Origin: Thiodiazotropha sp037382205
Lineage (GTDB): Bacteria > Pseudomonadota > Gammaproteobacteria > Chromatiales > Chromatiaceae
Length of the DNA: 9,224 nt
Reading direction: 5' to 3'
Assembly: GCA_037382205.1 (NCBI GenBank)
Contig: JARRQD010000155.1
Coordinates: 1 to 9,224, forward strand
The translations under genes and the position numbers were made by a program. The notes under the pieces are model-generated. The model searched no databases, was not told where the DNA came from, and saw only the letters and a list, made by a program, of their open reading frames with translations. Of the stretch, positions 1 through 6,961 are shown one piece after another. The stretch's first letter is position 1, and the number at the start of each line of letters is the position of its first letter.

Positions 1-487
1 ACACAGGTCGATCACCACAGCCAGGTAGAGCCAGCCCTCCTGGGTCCAGATGTAGGTGATGTCGGCTGCGTACACCTGGTCCGGTCGCTCAATATCGAAA
101 TCACGCTTGACCAGGTTTTCAAACACAGGCTGGTTGTGATTACTGTTCGTTGTAACCATGTATTTCTTGCGGTGACGGACCTGCACATTCGCTTCCCGCA
201 TCAGCTTTCGCGCCTTATTCCGACTCACCGGATAACCCAGAATATTCAGTGCCTTCTTCATACTCCGCCTTCAGCCTGTTGATCTCTTCTTGCTCCGGCG
301 TCAACTTGCTATTGCCGCGAAAAGCTTGGCCATCCTCAGATTCACGATGTTGTTTCACCCACCCGCCCAACATCTGCTCATTAATGTCGAGGCTCTTGGC
401 CGCCTCTCTTCGGGTGTAGCCCTGGTCCAGGATCAGGCCCACCGTATCCAGTTTGAATTCTTTTGAATACTTCTTTAGAGTTGTCAA
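1..487 (-). pseudogene. IS3-family transposase, OrfA joined out of frame to OrfB remnant
   Basis: The gene reads leftward from a TTG start at 487; AAGGA at 497-501 (minus strand) lies 9 nt upstream as ribosome site. Residues 1-75 (487 to 263) are a typical OrfA: a helix-turn-helix (YSKEFKLDTVGLILDQGYT...) followed by the usual LTPEQEEINRLKAE lead-in to the leucine zipper. The zipper is missing. After about 263 the OrfA frame turns into unrelated residues and stops at 215. The sequence from 261 to 1 is open in another frame and reads as OrfB from MKKALNILGYPVS through the first catalytic aspartate of the DDE core (AADITYIWT) to LAVVIDLC at the window edge. The end of orfA and the start of orfB are therefore gone, by inference from family length a few hundred bases. 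No functional transposase could be made from this copy. Confidence 0.85.
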
Positions 488-554
488 TGCTTCTATTCCT
501 TAGTTAAGTCAATCTTAACTTAATTGGGTTGTTCCAGGCCATTAGACCACCTCA
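1..554 (-). mobile_element. IS3-family insertion sequence, 5' end plus truncated body
   Basis: This is the OrfA-proximal end of an IS3-family element read on the minus strand; the rest lies beyond the left edge of the window. The call rests on the OrfA- and OrfB-type transposase reading frames it contains. The outer end is inferred. Reading minus from about 554, the sequence starts TGAGGTGGTC and continues into TGGCCTGGAACAACCC; IS3 elements normally start with TG and end with CA. The exact end could be 541, 554 or 556, because the opposite terminal repeat is not visible for comparison. The element carries an internal deletion and is unlikely to move on its own. Confidence 0.75.
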
Positions 555-672
555 CAGTATCCTTTAAAGCCATATTAACAAGCGTAAAAAAGGTCTGTAT
601 TGGCAGTTTCGGGTTTATTAATGAAGTGAAACTTTCTACATAGTCAGTTGATGAACAATTTTTTAAATAAAG

Positions 673-830
673 AAGTATTTAATACTTGTATTTAACCTAT
701 ACATAAAGTAATTATATTGTAGCTCGGCATTTATTTTATAAATTCTTATGCATATTTAGAGTATTCATATCACTGTATAATTAATTTTCAATCAACTAAA
801 CACTATATAACTCTATAAAGTATTTAATAT
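673..830. repeat. Repeated AAGTATTTAATA motif, one copy a perfect dyad
   Basis: The 15-mer AAGTATTTAATACTT at 673-687 is a perfect inverted repeat (AAGTATT / AATACTT around a central T). Its first 12 bases recur at 818-829, where the right half of the dyad is degenerate. Two copies in front of an operon are compatible with a regulator binding site. The strong AT bias of the region makes chance matches easier, so this is only suggestive. Confidence 0.35.
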
Positions 831-831
831 A

Positions 832-860
832 TTGGATATACTTATTGGATGCACTATAGC
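832..860 (+). promoter_or_regulatory. Weak sigma70-type promoter candidate for wzb operon
   Basis: TTGGAT (832-837) and TATAGC (855-860) are separated by 17 bases, and each matches consensus at four of six positions. An inverted repeat, ACTATA / TATAGT (853-858 and 862-867), overlaps the -10 element and could be an operator. Transcription from here would give a leader of about 55 nt before the TTG start at 924. In such AT-rich DNA other promoter choices are possible. Confidence 0.3.
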
Positions 861-923
861 TTATAGTAAGCGCTTTTATGGCTGCTTTATTTAGACTCTT
901 AACCTTAAGTTATTTTCATAATC

Positions 924-1373
924 TTGTTCAAATCAATTCTTACTGTTTGTACTGCTAACATTTGTCGCAGTCCTATGGCAGAATACCTCTTACGGCATGT
1001 TCTCACTCAGTCAGGAGCATGGCATGGTGTTGTTTTTTCTGCTGGCGTATCAGCGCTTGTTAATCAACCTGCAGATAGCAACATCATTGATTTAATGCTA
1101 GATCGAGGCATAACACTCGATATGCATAGAGCTAAACAACTTACAAAGCAGCATCTCCGTCAGTCCGACTTAGTTCTTGTTATGGAGGAGCATCACAAAA
1201 AGTCAATTTTAAATCTTGATCCAACAGCTAGGGGAAAAACTTTTTTACTTGGCTATTGGTGTAATATGGAAATATTAGATCCTTTTCGGCGAGGGAATAG
1301 CGCATATCAAAATGCAATCCGCTCGATTGAAGGTTGTCTTAATCCGTGGGTCGATAAAATTGTTAACAGTTAG
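924..1373 (+). CDS. wzb: Low-molecular-weight protein-tyrosine phosphatase (Wzb/Etp type)
   Basis: This 149-residue cytoplasmic enzyme would remove phosphate from tyrosines, in this context those of the Wzc kinase encoded two genes downstream. The P-loop C-X5-R signature is at residues 9-15 (CTANICR) followed by SP, and the general-acid loop is Asp119-Pro120 in the ILDPF segment. Both the length and the LLGYW...DP pattern are normal for the Wzb group. The start is TTG: an in-frame stop lies at 906-908, no ATG or GTG precedes the P-loop, and the frame matches the family N-terminus (MFxxILxVCTxNICRS). No good ribosome site is visible, so translation may be weak. The next gene starts about 85 bases downstream, and the order here is wzb-wza-wzc rather than the wza-wzb-wzc of E. 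coli. The family is certain; the pairing with Wzc is inferred from position. Confidence 0.9.
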   Translation: MFKSILTVCTANICRSPMAEYLLRHVLTQSGAWHGVVFSAGVSALVNQPADSNIIDLMLDRGITLDMHRAKQLTKQHLRQSDLVLVMEEHHKKSILNLDPTARGKTFLLGYWCNMEILDPFRRGNSAYQNAIRSIEGCLNPWVDKIVNS

Positions 1374-1458
1374 ATACTAGATATTCAGAAAGTGTGTAAT
1401 GACTAAATAGATAGTCGTTTAAATCAATAACTAGGTTAGAGTGGATAAGGATTATTCT

Positions 1459-2640
1459 ATGGAAATATCATCTCTTTGTTTCAGATGGAAAAGGATACTT
1501 GTAATCACTCTTGCTACATTTGCATTAAACTCATGTGCCTTGGCACCGGGAAGCTACTTCGGTAGTCAGCATGAATCAGTAATCAAATTGCCAAAACAAA
1601 AAGGTGATTACTTTGTCCCGGAATATATAGAAATTAGGGAGATTACTGCAGATTTGATCATAGAAATGTTTGAGCAAACAAACGCTGAAAAACTGACGCA
1701 TAATAAAACGGCAACAAAAAGAGCTATTCAATCATCTAAATCTAACCATGAAACAAATAATGTAAACTATAAACTTGGTCCTGGTGATATTATATCAGTT
1801 ATTGTATGGGATCACCCTGAACTCACAACCCCAGCAGGAACATTTCGCGCAGCAGAGCAGGCTGGTACTGTTGTCGCTGAAGATGGAACAATATTTTATC
1901 CTTATGTTGGTGTAATTAAGGTCTCTGGTCTAACAACGCGGCAAGTACGTAAGATTCTTACAGCAAGGCTTGCTAAATACATAGAAAAAGTACAACTCGA
2001 TGTGCGGATGGCTCAATTCCGAAGTAAACGCGTTTATGTCGTTGGTGAAGTTTCTGAGCCTGGTACACAAGAGATTACAGACATACCTATGACTGTACTT
2101 GAGGCAGTGAATAGAGCTGGTGGCTTTACTCAAGAAGCTGATTTCAGTCGAGTCTTACTCACACGAAGTGGCACGACATATCGAATTGATATCCAAATGA
2201 TGTACGAACAAGGCGCTACAGAACAGAACGCTCTACTCGAATCAGGTGATATCGTCAATGTTATGGACCGTAGTTACAACAAGATTTTTGTTCTAGGAGA
2301 GGTTAATAAGCCAGGCTCACTCTTAATGAACAAAAAGAGATCAACGCTTGCTGAAGCGCTGAGTGATGCAGGTTACGTTAGGCAAGACAAGGCTAATCCC
2401 AGTTGGATTTATGTCATGCGAGGTGAAAAAAGTACTCCTGAACTTTTTCATCTCGACGGTCAATCACCAGACGCCATGTTGCTCGCTGATCGTTTTCCGC
2501 TTCGCCCTCGCGACATAGTCTATGTTGACGTAGCTGATATCGTACGCGTCAACCGTGTGATTGCTAACATTCTTCCAACTTCACATATGCTCAATCTCAC
2601 CAGTGGTACTCGCTATCCACTTTTTGGTGGACGTCAGTAG
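1459..2640 (+). CDS. wza: Outer-membrane polysaccharide export lipoprotein Wza
   Basis: This protein would form the octameric outer-membrane channel through which capsule or exopolysaccharide leaves the cell. The ATG at 1459 is preferred over an in-frame GTG at 1441, because AAGGA at 1447-1451 sits 7 nt before the ATG; this gives 393 residues. A lipoprotein signal ends in the lipobox LNSC with the acylated Cys at residue 26, followed by ALAPGSYF, much like Wza. The polysaccharide export (PES) domain covers about 104-184 (YKLGPGDIISVIVWDHPEL...). Two SLBB repeats begin near 191 (VYVVGEVSEPGTQEI) and 275 (KIFVLGEVNKPGSLL). The segment near 359-379 (IVRVNRVIANILP) fits the C-terminal amphipathic helix that lines the outer-membrane pore. 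Asn at -2 of the lipobox is uncommon but tolerated. It lies between wzb and wzc on the same strand. Confidence 0.93.
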   Translation: MEISSLCFRWKRILVITLATFALNSCALAPGSYFGSQHESVIKLPKQKGDYFVPEYIEIREITADLIIEMFEQTNAEKLTHNKTATKRAIQSSKSNHETNNVNYKLGPGDIISVIVWDHPELTTPAGTFRAAEQAGTVVAEDGTIFYPYVGVIKVSGLTTRQVRKILTARLAKYIEKVQLDVRMAQFRSKRVYVVGEVSEPGTQEITDIPMTVLEAVNRAGGFTQEADFSRVLLTRSGTTYRIDIQMMYEQGATEQNALLESGDIVNVMDRSYNKIFVLGEVNKPGSLLMNKKRSTLAEALSDAGYVRQDKANPSWIYVMRGEKSTPELFHLDGQSPDAMLLADRFPLRPRDIVYVDVADIVRVNRVIANILPTSHMLNLTSGTRYPLFGGRQ

Positions 2641-2662
2641 GTACGGGCTTAATGGACAACTC

Positions 2663-4903
2663 ATGAAAAATAGTCAAAGTAACCAACTTTCGGAGACATA
2701 TCATACTACTCAACAAAATCAACTATATACTCCACACAGTGAATTAAAGATTGATTTTGGTGAGTTGAGTGTTGTCTTGTTAGAATACAAATGGTTTATT
2801 GTCTCAGTAATGGTAATTTCACTACTGAGTGGTGTACTGGCTATATTCGTCACAAAACCTATATATCGTGCTGAGGGAATGCTGCAAATAGAGGATAAAG
2901 CATCTGGTATGGAGTTGCTTGATTCACTCAGTCCTCTTTTTAAACACGATACGAGTGTATCTGCAGAAGTCGTGATACTTAGCTCTCGCATGATACTAGA
3001 AACTGTTGTAATTGACCAAAAGCTGGATATAGATTCAACGCCTATAATGTTCCCGCTGATTGGCGGATTGATTACAAAAATTTATGATGGCGAAGCGCCA
3101 AGCCAACCCTGGTTTGGCCTCGATCGTTATGCTTGGGGTGGTGAGACCTTGCAAATAGACTCATTGGATGTGCCGCCTGAGTATCTTGATCAACCGCTAG
3201 AGCTAATTGCTAGAGAAAAAGGTAAGTACGACTTATACGATCAAAATGGAAATAGAGCTTTGAGTGGTAGGACTGGAACGCGTGCAAAAAATGGAGAATT
3301 TTCAATTTTTGTTGCACAAATTATTGCAAGATCTGGAACTAGATTTCGGTTAAGAAAACTTTCGCTAGAAACTGCTGTCAATAACTTGCGAGACCGCCTT
3401 AGTATCAAGGAGCAAGGTGCTAAGTCAGGTATTCTACTGCTCAGCTTGAGAGGAAGCAATGCAGATAGGATTGCTGCTGTATTGAATGAAATTCAGAATA
3501 CATTTCTACGTATTCACGTTGAGCGTCGTTCTGTCCAGGCTGAAAAAACACTTGAATTCTTGGAGACGCAACTTCCAATTGTCAAAGAGCAAGTCAATAA
3601 AGCAGAGGCGGCTTATAACAGCTATCGACAAAGCCGTGGATCACTCGATCTAACTCTTGAGACACAAGGTGTACTAGAATCATTGATCGATATTGATAAT
3701 GCATCGCTAAAGCTTAAACAGGAACGTGAAGAGTTACGTCAACGCTTCACACCTGAGCACCCGACAATACAAGCGGTAGATGCAAAACTCGCACGACTTG
3801 AAGAGCGCCATAAACAGTTTGATGAAGAAATAAATCGCTTACCAGATACCCAGCAAACTGTATTGCGCTTGGCGCGTGACATGGAAGTATCGACAAGCCT
3901 CTATACTGAATTACTCAATACCGTACAACAATTAAAAATATCAAAAGCCGGAACAGTAGGCGATGTTCGAATCATTGATAATGCTGCTGTAGCAAAAAAG
4001 CCAATCGGTGCTGGTCCTATACTGATTCTTGCCATGGCTCTTGCGGTAGGTATTGTGGTTTGTATACCTATCATTTTGATTTTACGCTCACTACAAGTGG
4101 TTGTAAAAGACCCAGGGACCGTAGAATTAAAACTTGGATTACCCGTCTATGCCACAATACCTCACAGCAAAGCAGAGGCCTTAATAACTCGCAAACATAG
4201 GAAAGGTCTGAGTGCTGGGGAGATACTTGCAATCGCCAACCCCGCTGATGATGCAGTTGAAAGCCTGCGCAGCCTACGTACCATATTACACTTTGATTTG
4301 ATGGATAGAGCGAATAAATCACTACTAATAACCAGTTCCAGCCCTGGAGTTGGCAAGAGTTTTTTAACCATTAACCTTGGTGTTGTGTTAGCTCAACTCG
4401 GAAAACCTGTCGTAATCGTAGACGCAGATTTGAGGCGCGGCCATATCAACAGAGAGTTTAAACTCGATCGGAATAATGGAATATCTGAGTACGTTACTGA
4501 TCAATCACCTCTCTCAGAAATCGTGAAGCCAACGTCTGTACCCAATCTATTTGTGGTTACAACAGGTCAGACACCAACAAATCCGTCAGAAATATTGATG
4601 CATTCAGGTTTTGAGTCTCTATTAACAGAATTGAAGAAAAAATATGATACGGTAATTGTTGATACGCCGCCTATACTCGCGGTGTCAGATGCTGCTATCA
4701 TTGGAAGACATATTGGCGTTGCGTTACTTATAGCGTGTGCTGGTAAGCACCCGATCTCTGAACTAGAGCAAGCAGTAAAACAGTTCAAACTGTCTGGTGT
4801 GCCAATTAAGGCGACAATTTTTAATAATTATAATATGAATCGCCAGCACAAGCGTTACGGTTACGATGGCTACGTGTTTCAGTATTCCTACAAACAAGCA
4901 TAA
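2663..4903 (+). CDS. wzc: Polysaccharide co-polymerase / BY-type tyrosine autokinase Wzc
   Basis: This inner-membrane protein would control chain length and pass polymer to Wza, regulated by cycles of autophosphorylation. The open frame extends up to 2561 inside wza, but the ATG at 2663 (746 residues, 22 bp after wza) begins directly before the Wzz-type domain and is chosen. Two membrane helices lie at about 44-63 and 453-474, and the periplasmic part between them includes a long helical, probably coiled-coil section (about 285-430). The cytoplasmic kinase has the E-X2-R-X2-R oligomerisation motif (ESLRSLR, 533-539), Walker A (SSPGVGKS, ending near 566), Walker A' (VVIVDADLRRG, 583-593) and Walker B (TVIVDTPP, 663-670). 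The tail from 723 carries a tyrosine cluster (RYGYDGYVFQYSY) as phosphorylation sites and Wzb substrate. All kinase motifs are intact. The ribosome site is weak, so coupling to wza is likely. No downstream assembly genes follow; a repeat element starts 49 bp after the stop. Confidence 0.94.
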   Translation: MKNSQSNQLSETYHTTQQNQLYTPHSELKIDFGELSVVLLEYKWFIVSVMVISLLSGVLAIFVTKPIYRAEGMLQIEDKASGMELLDSLSPLFKHDTSVSAEVVILSSRMILETVVIDQKLDIDSTPIMFPLIGGLITKIYDGEAPSQPWFGLDRYAWGGETLQIDSLDVPPEYLDQPLELIAREKGKYDLYDQNGNRALSGRTGTRAKNGEFSIFVAQIIARSGTRFRLRKLSLETAVNNLRDRLSIKEQGAKSGILLLSLRGSNADRIAAVLNEIQNTFLRIHVERRSVQAEKTLEFLETQLPIVKEQVNKAEAAYNSYRQSRGSLDLTLETQGVLESLIDIDNASLKLKQEREELRQRFTPEHPTIQAVDAKLARLEERHKQFDEEINRLPDTQQTVLRLARDMEVSTSLYTELLNTVQQLKISKAGTVGDVRIIDNAAVAKKPIGAGPILILAMALAVGIVVCIPIILILRSLQVVVKDPGTVELKLGLPVYATIPHSKAEALITRKHRKGLSAGEILAIANPADDAVESLRSLRTILHFDLMDRANKSLLITSSSPGVGKSFLTINLGVVLAQLGKPVVIVDADLRRGHINREFKLDRNNGISEYVTDQSPLSEIVKPTSVPNLFVVTTGQTPTNPSEILMHSGFESLLTELKKKYDTVIVDTPPILAVSDAAIIGRHIGVALLIACAGKHPISELEQAVKQFKLSGVPIKATIFNNYNMNRQHKRYGYDGYVFQYSYKQA

Positions 4904-4947
4904 TAATCCTAATAAAGTACCTTAATAAATATGGACTCAACAGGATA

Positions 4948-4952
4948 ATCAT
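4948..4952. repeat. Target-site duplication ATCAT, left of MITE copy 1
   Basis: ATCAT here is repeated directly at 5240-5244, immediately outside the two ends of the element. Because ATNAT is nearly its own complement, this pair alone is weak evidence. The unambiguous TTAAA pair at copy 2 supports the same 5-bp duplication length. Confidence 0.75.
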
Positions 4953-5239
4953 CCTAAAAAGATCAGTTGGGCAGCGTGAAGGGTGCGCTTGTGGGGGGGC
5001 AGGGCAAGGGTCGTTCCTGCACATCGATGTGCCCGCGACACTTATGCATCCCTGCACGGCGCGCAACGACGCACAATAGCACGCTATTCCAAGGAGTTTC
5101 AACGCCGCCATGCGCCGCCACAAGCGTGCCATTCACGTTGTAGCGTGATTCACCCAGCAGGTGACATAACCATCGAAGCTATTTTCATTAAAATCAGTAA
5201 TCTGCGAGTAGAATGGAGCGGTCAACTGATTTTTTTAGG
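4953..5239. mobile_element. MITE-like non-autonomous element, copy 1 (287 bp)
   Basis: The ends are 17-bp inverted repeats with one mismatch: CCTAAAAAGATCAGTTG at 4953-4969 and the complement of CCTAAAAAAATCAGTTG at 5223-5239. A 5-bp direct repeat, ATCAT, flanks it (4948-4952 and 5240-5244). Copy 2 at 8628-8915 is the reverse complement, about 90% identical by eye. The interior is GC-rich and non-coding, with short perfect dyads: GCACATCGATGTGC (5019-5032), AATAGC/GCTATT (5075-5088) and TCACG/CGTGA (5133-5148). Open frames crossing it are not supported as genes. It presumably depended on a transposase encoded elsewhere. It sits just after wzc, so its hairpins could influence the 3' end of that transcript. 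Confidence 0.9.
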
Positions 5240-5587
5240 ATCATAGATCAATAATGCAAAGATAATAATATCGTGCCAACTTTATTGATTGTAGTGTGTG
5301 AATGATAAGTACTTTTAACCTCTTTTAAGTTCTCACAATCTTGCTCAAAAGATAACTGCAACTCTCCAGATAGTTCTAAAAATAATGGAAAGTTTCAGTA
5401 ACAATATATCTTGTGCATAACTGAATATGTGGTTTATCACAGCTGTCTTTGCGGTAAAAGTATTTTTGATACAGCCCAAAAGATATCACACTAGGATAAG
5501 GCGATTCTCAACAGACTTCAGTATGTGATTCACAACGTCATGCCAGTATTTTTTCTCAATATATTTTGATTATTTAGTAGGCCTGAA

Positions 5588-5639
5588 GATGATCCGAAAC
5601 GCACCGTTTTAGCAGGGTTCGGATATTCCAGTGATCATC
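5588..5639. repeat. Nested dyad, possible structured leader or operator
   Basis: ATCCGAA (5592-5598) is the exact reverse complement of TTCGGAT (5618-5624), and GATGATC (5588-5594) is that of GATCATC (5633-5639). The two left arms overlap by three bases, so the stems are partly alternative, or the outer GATG/CATC pairs extend the inner stem with a bulge. No T-run follows, so it is not a simple terminator. Its function is unknown. Confidence 0.35.
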
Positions 5640-5708
5640 AACGACACGGATATGGAGTTAATTCTACATGTGCCCAGTATTTGGCAAGTGTTGGTAGGCA
5701 AAAAGAAA

Positions 5709-5746
5709 GATTGTGACAGATTGTGTCGAATCCTTAGATTGTCATC
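5709..5746. promoter_or_regulatory. Phased GATTGT direct repeats, possible regulator site
   Basis: GATTGTGACA (5709-5718) and GATTGTGTCG (5719-5728) lie back to back at a 10-base period, one helical turn, and GATTGTCATC follows at 5737-5746. Tandem half-sites at this spacing are typical of OmpR/PhoB-type response regulators. They lie about 105-140 bases before the start at 5850. No cognate regulator is encoded in the window. Confidence 0.3.
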
Positions 5747-5849
5747 GACAGTTACAAATCAACAGATTCTTGCCACAGGAGTGACACATCCAAGGTCTTT
5801 AATAGTAGTCGTCAATAAGACAAAGCACCTTATCAACGAGGAGACTGAA

Positions 5850-6239
5850 ATGAAGAAAGGTTTAAAAGTTAGTATCGTTTCCGCCATGATCGCAATATCC
5901 GGGCTGTTTATTCTCGCTTCTACTGCCGATGCGGGCTGGGGTGGGAAAAGAGGCTATTGTGATCGTGCTCAGATGGCAGGTGCTCCCGGAATGATGCAGG
6001 GCAAAGGAAAATTTGGGCCTGCAATGACTCGGGCGCTGGATCTAACGGCAGACGAGGCTAAGACTTTGGTATCCGCCCGTCTGATTATGCAAGGTAACGA
6101 TCGCTTGAAAGTCGGGCCGGTGATAGAGAAGGATGCAGATACCTATCTGGTGGATATAATCACAGTGGATAACTCGTTGGTTCGACAGGTTGAGGTTGAT
6201 CGTGACAATGGTCTTTCACGTGGCGGTTTCAAGCGATAA
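5850..6239 (+). CDS. Small secreted protein, PepSY-like domain, function unknown
   Basis: A 129-residue exported protein. The ATG at 5850 has a strong ribosome site, GAGGAG at 5838-5843, 6 nt upstream, and begins a classic signal peptide (MKKGLKVSIVSAMIAISGLFILASTADA, cut expected after residue 28). This decides the start over the longer open frame from 5631. The mature N-terminus is rich in Gly and Met (about 29-57). From about 62 a helix (MTRALDLTADEAKTLVSARL) leads into strands (LKVGPVIEKDADTYLVDIITV, then VRQVEVDRDNG), the helix-plus-sheet order of PepSY-type domains. That resemblance is a judgement by eye. One Cys (Cys37) remains in the mature chain. The next gene, on the same strand 164 bp downstream, encodes a DUF4405 membrane protein, so the two may act together in or at the inner membrane. 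No enzyme activity can be assigned. Confidence 0.8.
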   Translation: MKKGLKVSIVSAMIAISGLFILASTADAGWGGKRGYCDRAQMAGAPGMMQGKGKFGPAMTRALDLTADEAKTLVSARLIMQGNDRLKVGPVIEKDADTYLVDIITVDNSLVRQVEVDRDNGLSRGGFKR

Positions 6240-6403
6240 CGTTTATTCACGATAAGTCAGCCCGGTGAACGCCCGGATCCATAGGTTGATATCCAGGGTT
6301 CTGGTGCACAGCGGGATGCTGGATGAGCCATAGACCGTCTGAATTTTTTCATGTTGTAGTGCTACGTGTTTGCGTAGTAACGGATAAAGAGAGTCAATTT
6401 ACA

Positions 6404-6904
6404 ATGAAAAATCTGAGTACTCGTAAGTGGTCAACGCCTTTGGTCATTGGATCCGGACTGATTGTGGCGCTGTCTGGTGTGCTGATGTTTTTTGGTGTCC
6501 ACAACCCAATTGAGATGGCACATGAGTGGGTCGGATTACTTTTTGTGGTAGCCATTGGTCTGCATGTGCTCACTCATTGGGGAGGCTTTAAGAGATATTT
6601 TTTCCAACCAATTGCACTGAGTCTGGTTGGTTCGGTAGCCCTGGTTAGCAGTGCTTTTATCTTTTTATCCCTGTCAGATGCTGGAGGCAGTCCGATGATG
6701 AATATCCTTAGGAGTATCGAATCATCGTCGGTTGAGGAAGTTGCCCGATTACTCAATGAACCAGCCCATAGTGTTGTATTGCGTCTGCAGGCTGAAGGCC
6801 TTAGTGTGGATAACAGCGATAGAACGATTGTTGAAATCGCAAAAGCCAACGATCGGGAGCCTCGTGCCTTGATGAAACTGTTATTCAGTCAGAAGCGTTC
6901 TTAA
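6404..6904 (+). CDS. DUF4405 family membrane protein with C-terminal helical domain
   Basis: A 166-residue inner-membrane protein of unknown function. The ATG at 6404 directly precedes the family N-terminus (RKWSTPLVIGSGLIVALSG); the open frame back to 6323 adds residues that do not fit. The ribosome site (AAAGAGAG near 6386-6393) is modest. Three membrane helices lie at about 12-30, 42-58 and 69-90. His40 in HEWVG and His54/His58 in LHVLTHW are positioned as in b-type haem-binding membrane proteins; haem binding is inferred, not shown. The loop LMFFGVHNP...AHEW and GGFKRYF after helix 2 are the recognisable DUF4405 pattern. Residues 109-161 form a soluble helical domain (EEVARLLNEPAHSVVLRLQAEGL...). 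It follows the secreted protein gene on the same strand, and a small dyad (CTACG/CGTAG, 6362-6377) lies in the gap. Confidence 0.82.
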   Translation: MKNLSTRKWSTPLVIGSGLIVALSGVLMFFGVHNPIEMAHEWVGLLFVVAIGLHVLTHWGGFKRYFFQPIALSLVGSVALVSSAFIFLSLSDAGGSPMMNILRSIESSSVEEVARLLNEPAHSVVLRLQAEGLSVDNSDRTIVEIAKANDREPRALMKLLFSQKRS

Positions 6905-6919
6905 ATACTTGGTTTCAGT

Positions 6920-6945
6920 TCAGGGTGTTTGCAATAACCCCCTGA
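6920..6945. terminator. Hairpin between convergent genes, possible bidirectional terminator
   Basis: TCAGGGTGTT (6920-6929) pairs with AACCCCCTGA (6936-6945) at nine of ten positions around a 6-nt loop. It lies between the stop of the plus-strand DUF4405 gene (6904) and the stop of the minus-strand DUF2452 gene (6962), where a shared terminator is expected. No T-run follows on either strand, so intrinsic termination would be weak. Confidence 0.45.
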
Positions 6946-6961
6946 CTATACGATCGGAGGG

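Larger units (their letters stand above)
555..923. other. AT-rich non-coding region upstream of wzb
   Basis: No convincing coding frame is present. The stretch is strongly AT-rich compared with the IS to its left. It contains a repeated palindromic motif (673-687 and 818-830) and a weak promoter candidate at 832-860, listed separately. It probably carries the promoter and control sites of the capsule operon that begins at 924. Confidence 0.6.
5245..5849. other. Non-coding region between MITE copy 1 and the secreted protein gene
   Basis: About 600 bases with no credible gene. A frame open from 5631 is only an upstream extension of the gene starting at 5850, and its extra residues do not look like a protein start. 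The stretch holds a dyad near 5588-5639 and a phased GATTGT repeat at 5709-5746, listed separately. The promoter of the 5850-6904 genes should be here, but no convincing -35/-10 pair stands out. Confidence 0.55.

Noticed and set aside
2561..2662. Upstream extension of wzc into wza, adding 34 residues
   Set aside because: The added residues are an out-of-frame reading of the wza 3' end; the Wzz-type N-terminus begins after the ATG at 2663.
4821..5246. Open frames on both strands across MITE copy 1
   Set aside because: They follow the repeat, not any protein family; similar frames appear in copy 2, low-complexity Arg/Cys/Ala-rich residues dominate, and dyads explain the sequence.
5614..5630. 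A tRNA-like T-arm (GGGTTCGGAT)
   Set aside because: No acceptor, D or anticodon stem can be built around it; the bases are better explained as one arm of the dyad at 5592-5624.
5631..5849. Upstream extension of the secreted protein by 73 residues
   Set aside because: The signal peptide and strong GAGGAG ribosome site fix the start at 5850; the extension would bury the signal peptide.
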